From assembly GCF_001640805.2 (NCBI RefSeq), contig NC_066855.1:15470236-15534235 (forward strand): a stretch of DNA of 64,000 bases. Direction: 5' to 3'. Positions 51,162 through 64,000 of this stretch are shown in pieces (position 1 is the stretch's first letter; each line of letters begins with the position of its first letter). The notes beneath the pieces were generated by a model that was given only the letters and a program-made list of their open reading frames with translations, made no database searches and had not been told where the DNA came from. A program made the position numbers and the translations under genes. This DNA comes from Lates calcarifer (taxonomy: Eukaryota > Chordata > Actinopteri > Centropomidae).

Positions 51162-53508
51162 GTCACGTACAAAGACACACTACCTGCCGGCATGTTAATA
51201 GGTTCTCAGTGTGTGCTGTACTGTCCAGCTCTGGCCTTGTTCACCGTAAAAGGAGACTTTAGCAGAGGAAACAGGCGCAGCAGAGCGAAGCTGGGCATTT
51301 TGGGAGCATTTGGCAGATGAGCGCGGGGCAGAAAGGTACACCACCCCTCTCTGCCCTGGACTCTTCATTCACAGACATACTGTCTGAGTCAAAGGTGCCA
51401 AACGCCCAGTCTGTGGGGATCACAGGGTGGCAGTGAGAAGAGCTGGACTGTTAAATGCCAGACAGAGAGGAGGGAGGGAAAAGGCTGGGGGTGGGGTTGG
51501 ATGTAAAGAGTAGGAAGGTATGATTGAAGTAGAGAGAGATGGGGGTGAGAAGCTGAGAAAGAAACAGCGAAATACATTTCCAGCTGTGGGGAAGGAAGAG
51601 CACATAGAAGGGAAAGTGGTTGCATCTCCCTACAACATCCAACATTAAAATCCCACTCTGCGGGGACTCAATCCCCCAGTTTCCTCTTTGATCCTGGTTC
51701 TGTTTTCAGCAGAAAACCCAGCCTTGACCCAGCTGGCATGATTGCTACTGCTCTCATATATTTATACCCTGCGACAGAACAGAGGCACAGAAATACACAG
51801 ACAGAACCCTGTATATATGCATGCACAGGCTTTATGGAGAAGACAATAAGAGCTTATGTTTACATACTGCAAGTTTCATTTTCTTTAGAGTTACCAAAGA
51901 ACGAGTCAAGCCACAAAATAAGAAGTGGAATGGAATTTATCAGTATTAACATCTGTAAGAAGAGATTTGCCCCATTATAGTCGACTGCAATCCACGATAA
52001 GCTAACTGGCAGACACAAACAGATCTCCCCTGTTGAGAGAACAATCATCTGTTGCTTCAGTCCTCAAAGGATCCCAGAAATATGATTTGCAGTATTTACA
52101 GAAACCACGAGCTCTGGGATTTGATTGGGTTATGAATGTTTGCAAATGGATGAGACTTGTTCTTTCTAACACATCATGAGATACCCTGCTGAGACTCTGG
52201 AATACTCCAGCTGTTGTATATCATGCTAAATCAAGGACACAGCAAGTGTTGCAATATTACCATTTCCCTTCTGAAGTCACTGTATGTAATATTATTGTAC
52301 AACCTCACAGTTTTACCATAAGGCTAAAAATAAAAATAATAATCCTACAGATGAAAAACAGATTCCAGTTTGGCAGATTGCCAGTAATTAATATTCTGTA
52401 GTCAGTTTGCTGTAGGTGAAATTTCATTTCACTAACAGCACAATTAGTTACAGTTAGTGTTAATGAAAGCTGAAAAATTAGGAAGGCTAGGGCCCAGTGT
52501 TTACTATAATCTTCCTGGTCTCATCAATCTGAGCACAAATAACACAACTTTCCACTTTCAAATTGTGTGCAGTGCATGGGCCAGTTCTTTCCATGTTGTT
52601 TGGGTTGAAATGGTTAGGTTTGGGCACAGAAAATACTTGGTCAGTGTTAGACTAAGATGTGACATGGTGACTGTGCATATAATAAGGGGAGCAGATTAGA
52701 TTATGCTATGTTTTGTTTGGTGTGTTTGTGTGGCGTGGCTGTGTTCATAAGGGACAATGGCATATGATAATAATAACTACAATAATAATATTAATAACAA
52801 TGACAGTAATAGTGGTGATAATAATACCAGTCACAACAGCAACAAGAAAGGGAAAACAGTGTCCAAATCAGCCTTGAAGGTATTGTAAAAAGAGGGGCCT
52901 GGTGTTCTCAAAGGTGTTGATGTTGTCTTTTAAAGAGGCAGTAAGTTTTTCCAAGTTTGAATGATCTGTAAGGAAGGTGAGAGTTTTGGATATCTTTGTT
53001 CGATCTTTCCAATTCAGTAGTTCAGTTTTTGGTGTTTGTTAATGACATTAGTTCAAATGGTATGTACTGTGAGGGCATATGTAATGTAGACAGGTCACCA
53101 AGTAATGCAGTGATTGGGCAGACAGGGTTACTGAGGCCAAGATAACCATGACCTCCAACCAAAGGTTTTGAGCATAGAGCATAGAAAACAAGATTGTATT
53201 CTCAAGTTAAATAAAGGTTAAAAAAAAAAAACACGATAATAATTGTCTATAGTGGTTGAGCAATGTGATCATGTATTGTTTAGGCTAAAGCCTGTGTGGT
53301 ATAATTTGTCAGTAGTGGCGTGGGTTCTGTGAAAGACTTCATACTGAATCAGCTGGGTTTTGGAGTTGGTCATGAAGAATATATTATTGCATATGTCTGG
53401 CCAGGTGAAATCTGGGAGGGTTATTTATGTCTGTGGTCTATTTGCCTGTGGGGATTGACACTGTACTGTTGTTGCATACCATGCCCACCTCCTCCTAATA
53501 AACCAAAT

Positions 53509-53529
53509 CTCTCTCTCTCTCTCTCTCTC
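53509..53529. repeat. (CT)10 microsatellite
   Basis: A perfect CT run. Confidence 0.93.
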
Positions 53530-56500
53530 CTCTGTATTCAACCTTGTGCTGCTGCAGGACGTCATTTGATTCAGACTTGATCTGTAAGAAAATGTCAGCA
53601 GGTCCGACCTTGTCAGACTGTCGTTGTGACTTTTACAAAAGATGTCTTGGGGAGCTTATTCAAATATGAGACCTACATGTAAAATTGCCACCACATGAAG
53701 GTAATGAACACAACAGCCTTAATAACTCATCACCCACAGAGTTCATGGCTCCATATTTTCCAGGTCTGCTGATGGCGGCGGCAGTGCTCGATCATTTCAG
53801 CACAGTACACGGTGACGTAGAGTGAGGAGAGGGGAGGGGTGCTTTAATCTCTGGAGAGAAAGAAAGGAAAGGGGAACAAGAGAGAAGAGACAGAGGAAGA
53901 GAATGGGAGAGGTAGTCTCAGTGGAACAGTGTATGCCATGTGTCAGTAATGTATGACTTCTTGTGGTAATCGCTATAATGAAGCAGGGAGTTGGTTGGGA
54001 GCAAAATGTCTGCCTTCACTTCTACAGCCCAGTGGGGCCCAGAGAGCCTCAGCAAATGAGCCCTGAGGTCCAGGAGATAGAGTGGATTGTGTGTGATTGG
54101 GAAGGAGGGGTGGGGGATTGGATGAAGCTGGATGAGGGATATTTTGGGTAAAGGAGCAGAGAGCAAAGGAGGGGATAGAGGAAGGGAAGCTTAGTAGGAG
54201 CTGTGCGAGTGTGTATGTGTGTGATAAATGCCTCATTTCTGTGCTGCCAACGAGAGGAGCACAGACAAAATGGATGTTCTTGTGTCCCCATCTTTTATTT
54301 TATCCTGTCTCAAGCCACATTTATCAGTGGCCACCGCATCGTCTTTACTGGAGTGTGTGACCTGGTGGATAGTAGAGAGGAAGGTACTATTTTATAGCCA
54401 GTGTGTTTTTTGCTCTATGTAATGATATAGCACGCAAATATGTACTCCACAGACCACTGAATCATAAAATCCACTTGGTGATTTTTTCAGTTTTTTGGTC
54501 TATGGATAATTATGTCCTTAAGCCTGAATGTAGGTGGATGGAGTATGCTGTTTCCATAGGACTTCTATGTAAATGAGGTCACTACATACACAACAAGGAA
54601 AAGGCATCCATTTTCTTGTACAGTATACATCCAAACAGACACAAAACCCACTGCAGCAACTCTAGCAGTTCTTTAGTTCCCTATTTGTAGGTCATTTTAA
54701 GATCATATGCGAAAACAGAGCATAATTAGCTGGACTGCTTTGGTGAAGCCTTCAGTAGCCACAATGCATACACACGAGCTATTTTACCTCATCCAACAAG
54801 CCCTTCTACACAGAAAACCACAAAACAACCTAACTGTTCCAAACATGGGAAAAATCATGGTCATAGCTAAAGCTGCATTAACAGGCTGTCTTTTCTAGGG
54901 TTTTTTATTATTATTATTTTGGCTACATGGGGCAGTGGTACAAGCTATAGATACACATAAACACTGACATATTAATACTTTGTGAAGTTGTTAATGTGAG
55001 CACGTTGCCTACGTAAATATTCAGCAGCTACAGAACAACACACGCATTCACGTGTCCATCTGATTAATGTAAGTCCATTATCTAGTTACAAAATATTTCA
55101 GCTCTAAGTTCACTAGCTAGTCTTAATAGAGCTTATTTATTGAAAATAGCTGCCTTCTGTGGCTTGAAACCAGGTTGATGTTCAGTTCAGTTTTGTAGGC
55201 CAGAAAACCAAAACAAGTGATGCTACATAAAGCCACAGGATGGCTGTAGAGTTGGGTGATAATTCTCTGAGCAAATCCTGTCAAATTATGCATTATGTAA
55301 TTTGATAAGGTAAGGAAAGTATTGCCATCATGCTGGTACAAGACGGTCAGAGTCACACACTTAAATGACAATAACTATTGACACGGCTGCATGAGGTTGC
55401 TTGTCAGCTGTCGTTTTTCTGGCGAGGACAGGCTCACTTAGCAGAGGTATTTAAAATACATAAACAGCATCTCTTTCTATTCTTTGTCTCACATAAAGTG
55501 AACCCATTTAAATCATTCTTGCACATATATAACACATAATGAGTACAGATATGATATTAGAGTGACAGCATGTTTGCCCAAGAAATCTGCACAATCTCAG
55601 TGTGATTTCAGCTCAGTACACATTACAGGACATTAGTATCTTTACAACTTAAACGCCAGTCCTCAGGCAGCTGGCAGGTGACTGGCACAGTCTGAGCATG
55701 TGTCATCTGCTCGATCAAACGGGCATTTTCGTCCACACGTGCATTTTTCTCTCTGTGCTACTGTTCCTCGCTGTGGTGTTTTTGGCTGCATGTGCACAGA
55801 CGTGTGTTTGTGTGCACGCCTGTGCATGTGGGAGTGCTTTTGGATCATCCTGTTAGGACCAGCGAGGAAAAGAGCCGTAGATTGGCTGAGGCTTTATTCC
55901 CCCTCTCTCTTGAAACACAAGGAAAAATAGCACCGTGGAGGAAGGGAGCAGATGAAAATAGCTCAGTAGGCAATCGCTGACTCACAAGGCAATGCTGGGA
56001 GTCAGGAAGGCATCCATTCCAGTATACATCAAATCAACTAGCTGTTGTGTAACTCTCTTCAGTACCTGTAAATCAAACTGTTCTAGGCGTTCCTCACTGT
56101 GTCTAGTATGACTTTTGTGCACATGTCCCCTCTGTGGCTGCATAAAAAGAGGATCGTGACATCACAGGTGCCATTTATCACTTCTGACAGCATCGCCTAG
56201 AGTCTTTGGGGCAGGGGAGGGAGGCCATGGCCGGTTGGCTGATCATGCAGCTTGGTCAGCCAGCTACCCAGCTCATTCATCATGCCACTCAAGGAGCGCA
56301 GGCTGTCAAAGCTCATGTTTTTTTAAGTACTGTGAAATGGAACAAGAGCACGAACCAGGCTCATATGTAAATCAGAGTCTGATTAACATATCAGCTACAG
56401 AACATGCACTGGTTACTCATGTGTCCGAGGGGGAACTCTCGCCAAAAGGTTCAGTCAATGCAAAGACAGATGCAAAAGAAGTATAATAGCTCTGCAGCTA

Positions 56501-56810
56501 AAGTGTTTATCTGTTTCTATATGCACACTAGTATCCTGCTTATGTTCAGGGTTTTGGAGTATCCTGGCTATGTTATGTCTGCACATCTAAACTTTTTATC
56601 CGGGCCCTTACCCCAGTTTTGAGAAAAGGTATGTAAAAAAACGTATTCAGATTTCTGATCACTGACTGGCACATGCACAAGAGCCTCCTCAAGTCAAGTT
56701 ATGAAGTCAGTTAAACAAAAAACCTGATGATGTGCATGGCCAGAGTATGAACAAATGAGCCATTAAGCACAGACAGATTGAAAAGAGACATAACACATTA
56801 TTTAGTAGTT

Positions 56811-56838
56811 ACACACACACACACACACACACACACAC
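56811..56838. repeat. (AC)14 microsatellite
   Basis: A perfect AC run immediately left of the minisatellite. Confidence 0.95.
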
Positions 56839-56841
56839 TGT

Positions 56842-57060
56842 AACTGTTTTTATGTCTCTGTGGTAGTTTTGTGTCTCTATCCAGTTTATTTTGGTCTGTT
56901 TGCAGAGGTTTGTGTCTCTCTTTGGTCATTTAGTTTGTCTTTGTTGTCCTTTCATGTCTTGCTGTGGCTGTTCGACATCTCTTATAGTAACTATGTCTTC
57001 TTGGGGTTGTTTTATGTTACTTTGCTGCTGTTTTGCATCTCTTTGTAGTTGTCTGATTGA
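56842..57060 (+). repeat. Degenerate minisatellite (TGTCTCTTTGTGG-like units)
   Basis: Phrases such as tgtctctgtggtagttttg, tgtctctctttggtcattt, catgtcttgctgtggctgtt and gcatctctttgtagttgtc recur as imperfect tandem units of about 20-40 bases. This is a minisatellite type that I recognise from teleosts. The long open frame across it is a by-product of the repeat. Confidence 0.6.
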
Positions 57061-57832
57061 CTTTCTGACGATTTATCACAAGTTTATCAGCCCCACTGAT
57101 AACCAGGATAACCAGCATTGTTGCTGTCATCCTCAATCACAGACAATCAGCTGAAGAAGCTTAAGCTAAATGGTAAATAAAGCAGTGTGTCCGGGCAGAT
57201 CCAGAAACCAAACTGGGTTCATCATCAACTGTTGAGGTGACTCACAAACCTACACCACTGCAGATGTTCAGAAATCTGGATTTGCTGCCTCTAAAGTTCG
57301 GATGGCCTTCAGTCTGAACAGAACTTTATGAAACAGAGCGATGAAAACTCAAGTTCCCTTTTGCTGATTGTAAATGTCATATCTGAGACACGACCAAATC
57401 CAGGATACTAGTGAGCACATAAGCATGCTCAGTGTGTCAGAGTGACAAACTGAATGACTGTGTCTAAGTCTGATTTGAGAAGACATGGAGCGATGCTGGG
57501 TCATCTTGAAATTTCACACGGAATAACAGTGTCCCTCAGTCCTCCTCCCATGTCTCTCTGTACCCACTTTGCTTTTGAATATTTTACATTGTGTGTGCCA
57601 GCAATCTGACTGCTCTCAGTTGAATACGGCTTTGTTCTTTTTTGTTTGTTGCGAGTAGCTGCCTGCTTGATGTTTTTAGGATTGCTGCAGTGGCACTGAT
57701 AGTCATCCCCTGCTATCTGAAAATGGTGTTATTTTTGGGAGGTACATTTAATTGAATGGAAACAATTTGGCGATTTAATAATAAATAAGCAAATTTCTGT
57801 CTGTGTCTGTCCTCAGGTTGAGGCTCTGAGTG

Positions 57833-60800
57833 ATGCAGTCTCTGTTTGGCGGAGGGGAGCTGGGGCTGCTGGGAGGAGGCGGCGACGCAGGGGGCCTGAA
57901 GGAGGATGGCTGTGGCAGCGTGGTGTGGCGGTCCTCGCCCCTGCCCCCCGACGACGTCTACTCAGCCTCCCACTTTGCCCTTATCACGGCCTATCAGGAC
58001 ATCAAGACGAGGCTGGCCTGCCTGGAGCGAGAGAACACCAGTATCAAGAGGAAGCTGAAGATCTATGAGATCAAGGTGAAGGGTTTTCACTTCAAAGTCG
58101 CATCACAAAGACAAATTTTACAGCATTTTGGAAAACTAATCATCCGAGTTGTTTTTGTCCTTGTTGGTTTCAGACAGAAGGTCTCGGGTACTGACAGGGA
58201 TAAGGCTAGTTTGTTTTTTTGATTTATTGGGAGTCTTTCAAAGGAGGAGAGAGCTGTTCACTCACCCTCAGCATTTTCCATTTTTATTGAGGCAGCGCAA
58301 TTGTACACAGAGATAAAAGGAGAAAAAGCTTTGGTGGGCTTTGATCCTGAAGAAGCAAGGGAATAAACTTGACTCCAAAAGGAAGGAATTGTTTTCCTAC
58401 ATATAGAGGGCATAAGGCTACTGAAGTTTTAACTCATGTTTAAGTAAAAAATAATAGTGAGTCCTATTTGTAACAACCAAAAGGAGGCTTGGGAACTGTT
58501 GAATCTGAAGCTCACAGGAGCCTATGTAGCTGAGTAACAACGGACCCTTTTTGCCCCTGGTATTAACATGTGATCTGTGTATGGATACAGTGTGTGGATA
58601 ATGAGGAGAGGTCACAGGCTTTTCCACTGATATCAATAAGAGTTCCTATTATCTTGATTTCTTTTGGCTTGTTTGAGACACACTACGTCAGCCTGCAACT
58701 AACAATTATTTTCACTTATGATCTACCAACAGTTTTATCAATTAATCAATTAATTGTTAGTAATAGTGAAAAAAGTCTGTTAGAATTTCCCACAGCCTGA
58801 GGTGATGTGTTTAAATAGCTTGTGTTATTTGACTAATCGTCTAACACCCTAAGACATTCAAAGCAGCAAATCTTTATATTTGACAGTGGACCCAGGAAAT
58901 CTTTGGAATCTTTGCTAGAAAAATGATAAAAATAAAAACCTATCCTGTCATTCAACCAGTCGCTGCAGCTCTAGTTCATTAGCTTCAAATAAAGTGCTTG
59001 TTGGATCATCGAACACGGTCTGAAACTCCCTCCCTCTGCACTTTTACAACATTTTTTCATTTCTTATTCATTCATTTTCAAAATATTACTGATTTATTCA
59101 AAAGCTACTTTTGGGTACTGATTAAAAATAATGATTAATATCAAAATGATGTATGGCTGATCATGGACTGTGGACGACACATTTTGTAATTACAAAATAC
59201 AGCTCTGTTACATCTCCATTGACTTTATCTGAGGTTTAAACCTACAGACACTGACAAATTCGACAATAAACCTTAAGACTATTGGTGAAATTGGCTTAAG
59301 AGTCAGCAGGGAAATAACTACAGTACACATGAAGAATGGTCACGTCAAAGGGCTGCGCACAAAGGTCATCAGGGTCATTCAGTGGGTCATGAGAGTTCAG
59401 GTACAGGAGGAGGGCAAACAGCACTGCACACTCACAGTATTTCTTCTTACTGCATGTCTTAGATAAAGGCTGCCCATCATTTAATATGAAATATCAGAAT
59501 ATCCACTAAGCTCCTTGGCTTTAAATCAGGGACACTGTAAATATTTCTGCATAGCCAGGCCTGTAATCTGTGTGATAGAAATCAGACTAGTTTCCAGTTG
59601 GTTGAGGAAGCAGGTGAAGCAGAAGTCCACCTCCTAGCAGTAGCTGGACCTGCAGACAGATAAACAGTTGGGGGGGGGGAGCGTACAAGAACAGCGTGGG
59701 AGGACAGAAAGTGAGGAAGAGTGGAAAAATAAGTGGAAAGAAGGACTTAAATGGGCGTAAGGATGCAAGGAGAAGGAGAAATGAGGGAGTAAAAGGAGAT
59801 AATGATGTAAAGTGCAAGGGAGAGAGAAATTTCTGAAATTAAGAACAAAGGAGGATTAAAGAAAAAAAAATCAACTCCTGGATATTCTCCTTATTATCAT
59901 TAGTCTGTGGTGTTCTACTTATTCTAGGAATTATATGGTGATGAAGCTGTAATGTACCCACTTTCCCTCCAGCTTATGTCGCCCACTATTACTTGAGGTA
60001 CATGAGGACGTTGAACAAGCTGTACTGTCTCTGCTGTCGGAGAGAGTAGTACCAGCAGCTTAGCACTTGTTTTTTGTTTGAGAGCAGAGGAAACGAATGC
60101 TTCAAATTATCAAAGAGGCTGCTGTACTTGAAATTCTGAGGAAGACAATTCCAAAAAGATGCAAGCTGTTCCTGCATTATGGTCTACAAGGGATGATGTT
60201 GGTAGGGAAACTGAAATTCTGAATCTTCTGTGATGTTAGCGTTCAATATCTGTGCAGCTGCAGAAAACAGATAGAGTTCATTCTATCGGACTGACATAAT
60301 TCAGGTGATTAGTTGAATGTATTTTGACATATTTTGGGATCTACAGGTTTTCAAATTGATAGAAATGCAGTTTGACTCTGTCTTTCCTCTTTTGACGTAC
60401 GTTATGTGTCAGTACAGAAATCCTGCATCCCTTTAGTGAGCAGCTGTTACTGAAGGCTGCAGGCTGGCATGGCGCTGTTGACTTACTCACAAGTGGCAGT
60501 TTGTTCAGGGCCCATTCCCAGAGAGACAGGTGTTGATTTTGGGAGAACAGGTGCAGATGTTAGCTGTTTGTAGTAGTGGAGCAGGAGCTGTTACACCTGC
60601 GTCTTTGTAAATACAGCATGTGCCTGTTTTTAGATTCTGATAATCAATGTAGACAACACAGACATCACAATATTGACTCCGGAAATGTCCAGATCCTCAT
60701 GTGTGCAGTAGCAATTTTCTATTACCTGAAGCCCCTTTTTGTGGAGTGGTTCTGCAGGCGTTCTCTAAATACAAGATGCCTGAGCACAGCTGCTGTAACG

Positions 60801-62397
60801 ATGCAGATGGAAGTGCTTCCTGCTGCTTTGAACATGGTTTGAAGTGAGGCTGTTCTCTGACTTAGAGTTCCCGATGCTTGTCAGTGTGAGAATTCTCGGG
60901 GCCCCCTGGGGCGTTCAGCCCATGTTGCAAACATTTACTGTTAAACTGAGCAGAGAGAGGTGTTCTGCTAAATGGAAAAGGGTTGTTTGCTCCTCAAATA
61001 GACATTGCATCAGCAGCAATGACTTCACACAGAAAATGAAAAGCTTTCTGTGCTTATGGTAGGCACTCTAAATGTAAATGTGCTCATTTAGATTGAACCA
61101 CATGCAGTTATATAACTTGTCTTGTGCGGTTGGTTCTGTCGGCAGGATTCTGCTAACAAACAGTTTAGCATTGTAACGAGACAAATTGTTTACCTCATAA
61201 GTAAAACAACAGTAAATGTGGTAGAGCATTTTAACGCCTTTTCTACAAAGTTACTGTCGGATTACATAATCAGTCATATCAGTGTAATTGTAGCTGAATA
61301 TGATGCAATTATTTACGCATATATTAAATGCTTCCATGTAATCCTGCTACATCATGCTGGCACCTCTTTCCCTGCATTATTATGAAATGCTGCTTCCTCA
61401 CCACGAACACACACTATATTATTTTGACTCAGTCCCACATGCACTGTCCTGCTGCTGGAACTAGAGCACCAAATGTGTATTCATCCACAGCTGAAAATAG
61501 TCCCCGATAAATATACTATTTACTCCTGTTTGAGTAACATTTACTAGACTACTTACAGTTCTAAAAATGAAACTATATATTTGTGAGGTGTCTTCAAAGA
61601 TTTATATCTTCAGTATAAAAAGCAACGGGCTTGGAGCTGAGAACTACAGAGAGGACAGCGTAGTAAGAAAGCATTAAGAGGCAGATTAACCCAGTGTGTG
61701 TTTTGGTCTTTTCATGGGATTTGTTGAAATGAGCATTTTTGCACCCACCCTTGGGCTGGTCAGTGTAATGTTGAAAAATTCTCTCTCCAGAGCTTTGTTA
61801 ATAATTATGGACAGATGGACAAACAAAGTAGCTGATGGACTAATGAACAACTGAGTCATGGTCCCTCCCCAGATTTCATTGTGTGGGATGAAATTATAAA
61901 GTATGATTAAAACAACTTGCTATGTAAATTCTGTGATTAGTTCAGGAGAACTGAAAGATAAAAATCTAGTTCAAGAGAAAAACATGACATTAGTTAAAAC
62001 ACCCTCATTCTGTGAGTGATATCTGGGCCAAACAGAAGTTGCAGTTGATGCATGATGAATCTTTAATGATCCCACTGTGAAATCATCAAAAAGTACAGCA
62101 GGAAAAAAAAGCAGTATAAGCAAACAAACAAAAACATAAATAAGCAAAGAGGGTTCACTCACTTTTTTATTTTACTATATCTTGTTCTCTCCACTGTGTT
62201 TTAACCACATCCATATTATTACATGTCCGATTTCATGTTTCTTTAATGCCTTTTTCTTGTTGTTTCTGCAGTTCCCCATGATCAGCGAGTTTGGGGAGGA
62301 CACTAACTCCTACTGCTCCTTTGAGAGCAAGGAGACGGCGCTGCTGCACTCAGAAAATGGAAACCTGCAGCAGAGAGTCAACGTCCTGACCCACGAG
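57833..62397 (+). CDS. tbkbp1: TBK1-binding protein 1 (SINTBAD), N-terminal part (partial gene)
   Basis: Two coding exons are seen. Exon one is 57833-58075 (81 codons; its acceptor ag ends at 57816, ATG at 57833, donor gtgaag). Exon two is 62272-62397 (42 codons; acceptor tctgcag, donor gtaaga). Both junctions are phase 0. The first exon ends with SASHFALITAYQDIKTRLAC and then LERENTSIKRKLKIYEIK. The second begins FPMISEFGED and ends LQQRVNVLTHE. These match the homodimerising coiled-coil N-terminus of vertebrate TBKBP1 (SASHFALITAY, YEIKYPLISDFGEE, VSLQQRLNQF). The related AZI2/NAP1 has a shorter, clearly different match. TBKBP1 is a cytosolic adaptor that binds the kinases TBK1 and IKK-epsilon through a region encoded downstream of this window. 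The N-terminal 30 residues are glycine-rich and unlike the acidic mammalian start. Confidence 0.9.
58690..58980 (+). mobile_element. Teleost interspersed repeat with both ends preserved
   Basis: It begins cagcctgcaactaacaatta and ends ccagtcgctgcagctcta, giving related inverted ends (CTGCAACTA and the complement of a gctgcagctc end). It contains gaatttcccacagcctgagg and agcagcaaatctttatattt. It belongs to the family at 11570-11850 and 5213-5300, and the ends suggest a non-autonomous DNA element. Confidence 0.6.
62045..62095 (-). mobile_element. Short LINE-tail-like remnant
   Basis: The plus strand reads atctttaatgatcccactgt then gaaatcatc, resembling the reverse complement of a LINE 3' tail (GGGATCAATAAAG). 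It is very short and decayed. Confidence 0.3.

Positions 62398-64000
<1,603 letters not shown>

Larger units (their letters stand above)
33027..57816 (+). other. tbkbp1: Probable tbkbp1 intron 1
   Basis: This 24.8 kb shows no exon I can recognise on either strand. It contains many simple repeats (CA/GT, GT-GA, AGC), the repeated blocks at 33.77 and 34.49 kb, teleost repeats at 34.1 and 37.9 kb and a minisatellite at 56.8 kb. Short open frames, the longest about 137-141 codons near 41.0 and 44.8 kb, have no family similarity that I can see. Confidence 0.45.
58076..62271 (+). other. tbkbp1: tbkbp1 intron between coding exons 1 and 2
   Basis: This 4.2 kb contains a teleost repeat at about 58690-58980 and a decayed LINE-tail-like segment near 62045-62095. 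I see no additional exon. Confidence 0.7.

Noticed and set aside
56860..57154. Overlapping plus-strand frames of 62 and 87 codons resembling membrane proteins
   Set aside because: The hydrophobic character comes from the degenerate TGTCTCTTTG-type minisatellite.

Overview
The window is AT-rich vertebrate DNA with introns, abundant CA/GT and GATA microsatellites and several dispersed repeats that I recognise from ray-finned fish, so it is almost certainly a teleost chromosome, most likely a percomorph. There is no bacterial or phage content. Four protein-coding loci can be supported, and I placed their exons by conserved protein sequence plus splice sites.

From left to right: (1) myo1d, minus strand. 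Only its first coding exon (7475-7569) and promoter are here, and the motor-domain exons lie beyond the left edge. (2) An unnamed secreted-protein gene, minus strand, eight coding exons between 9090 and 12229. It encodes about 397 residues: signal peptide, short predicted coiled coil, uromodulin-type D8C/D10C cysteine-rich domain, a small four-cysteine module and a C-terminal C1q domain. This is the most novel item in the window. (3) pdk2 (pyruvate dehydrogenase kinase), minus strand, complete in 11 coding exons (17351-24024, 409 residues). (4) tbkbp1 (TBK1-binding protein 1), plus strand. A CpG-rich block ending in a good splice donor at 33026 is its probable leader exon, the first coding exon is 57833-58075, the next is 62272-62397, and the remainder lies beyond the right edge.

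The rest is intron and intergenic sequence with transposon remnants: a LINE reverse-transcriptase fragment (31.15-31.8 kb), two tRNA-derived SINE remnants (12.45 and 31.9-32.1 kb), copies of high-copy teleost repeats (0.24, 5.2, 11.6, 14.8, 21.9, 26.6, 34.1, 37.9, 58.7 kb), a degenerate minisatellite (56.8 kb) and many simple repeats. About 8.5 kb between pdk2 and tbkbp1, and about 24.8 kb of tbkbp1 intron 1, show no gene I can support.

The genes are not an operon-like functional set. PDK2 acts in the mitochondrial matrix, Myo1d is an actin motor, TBKBP1 is an innate-immunity kinase adaptor, and the D8C-C1q protein is predicted to be secreted. myo1d, pdk2 and tbkbp1 all have human orthologues on chromosome 17, so the block fits known conserved synteny, with the D8C-C1q gene sitting between myo1d and pdk2.
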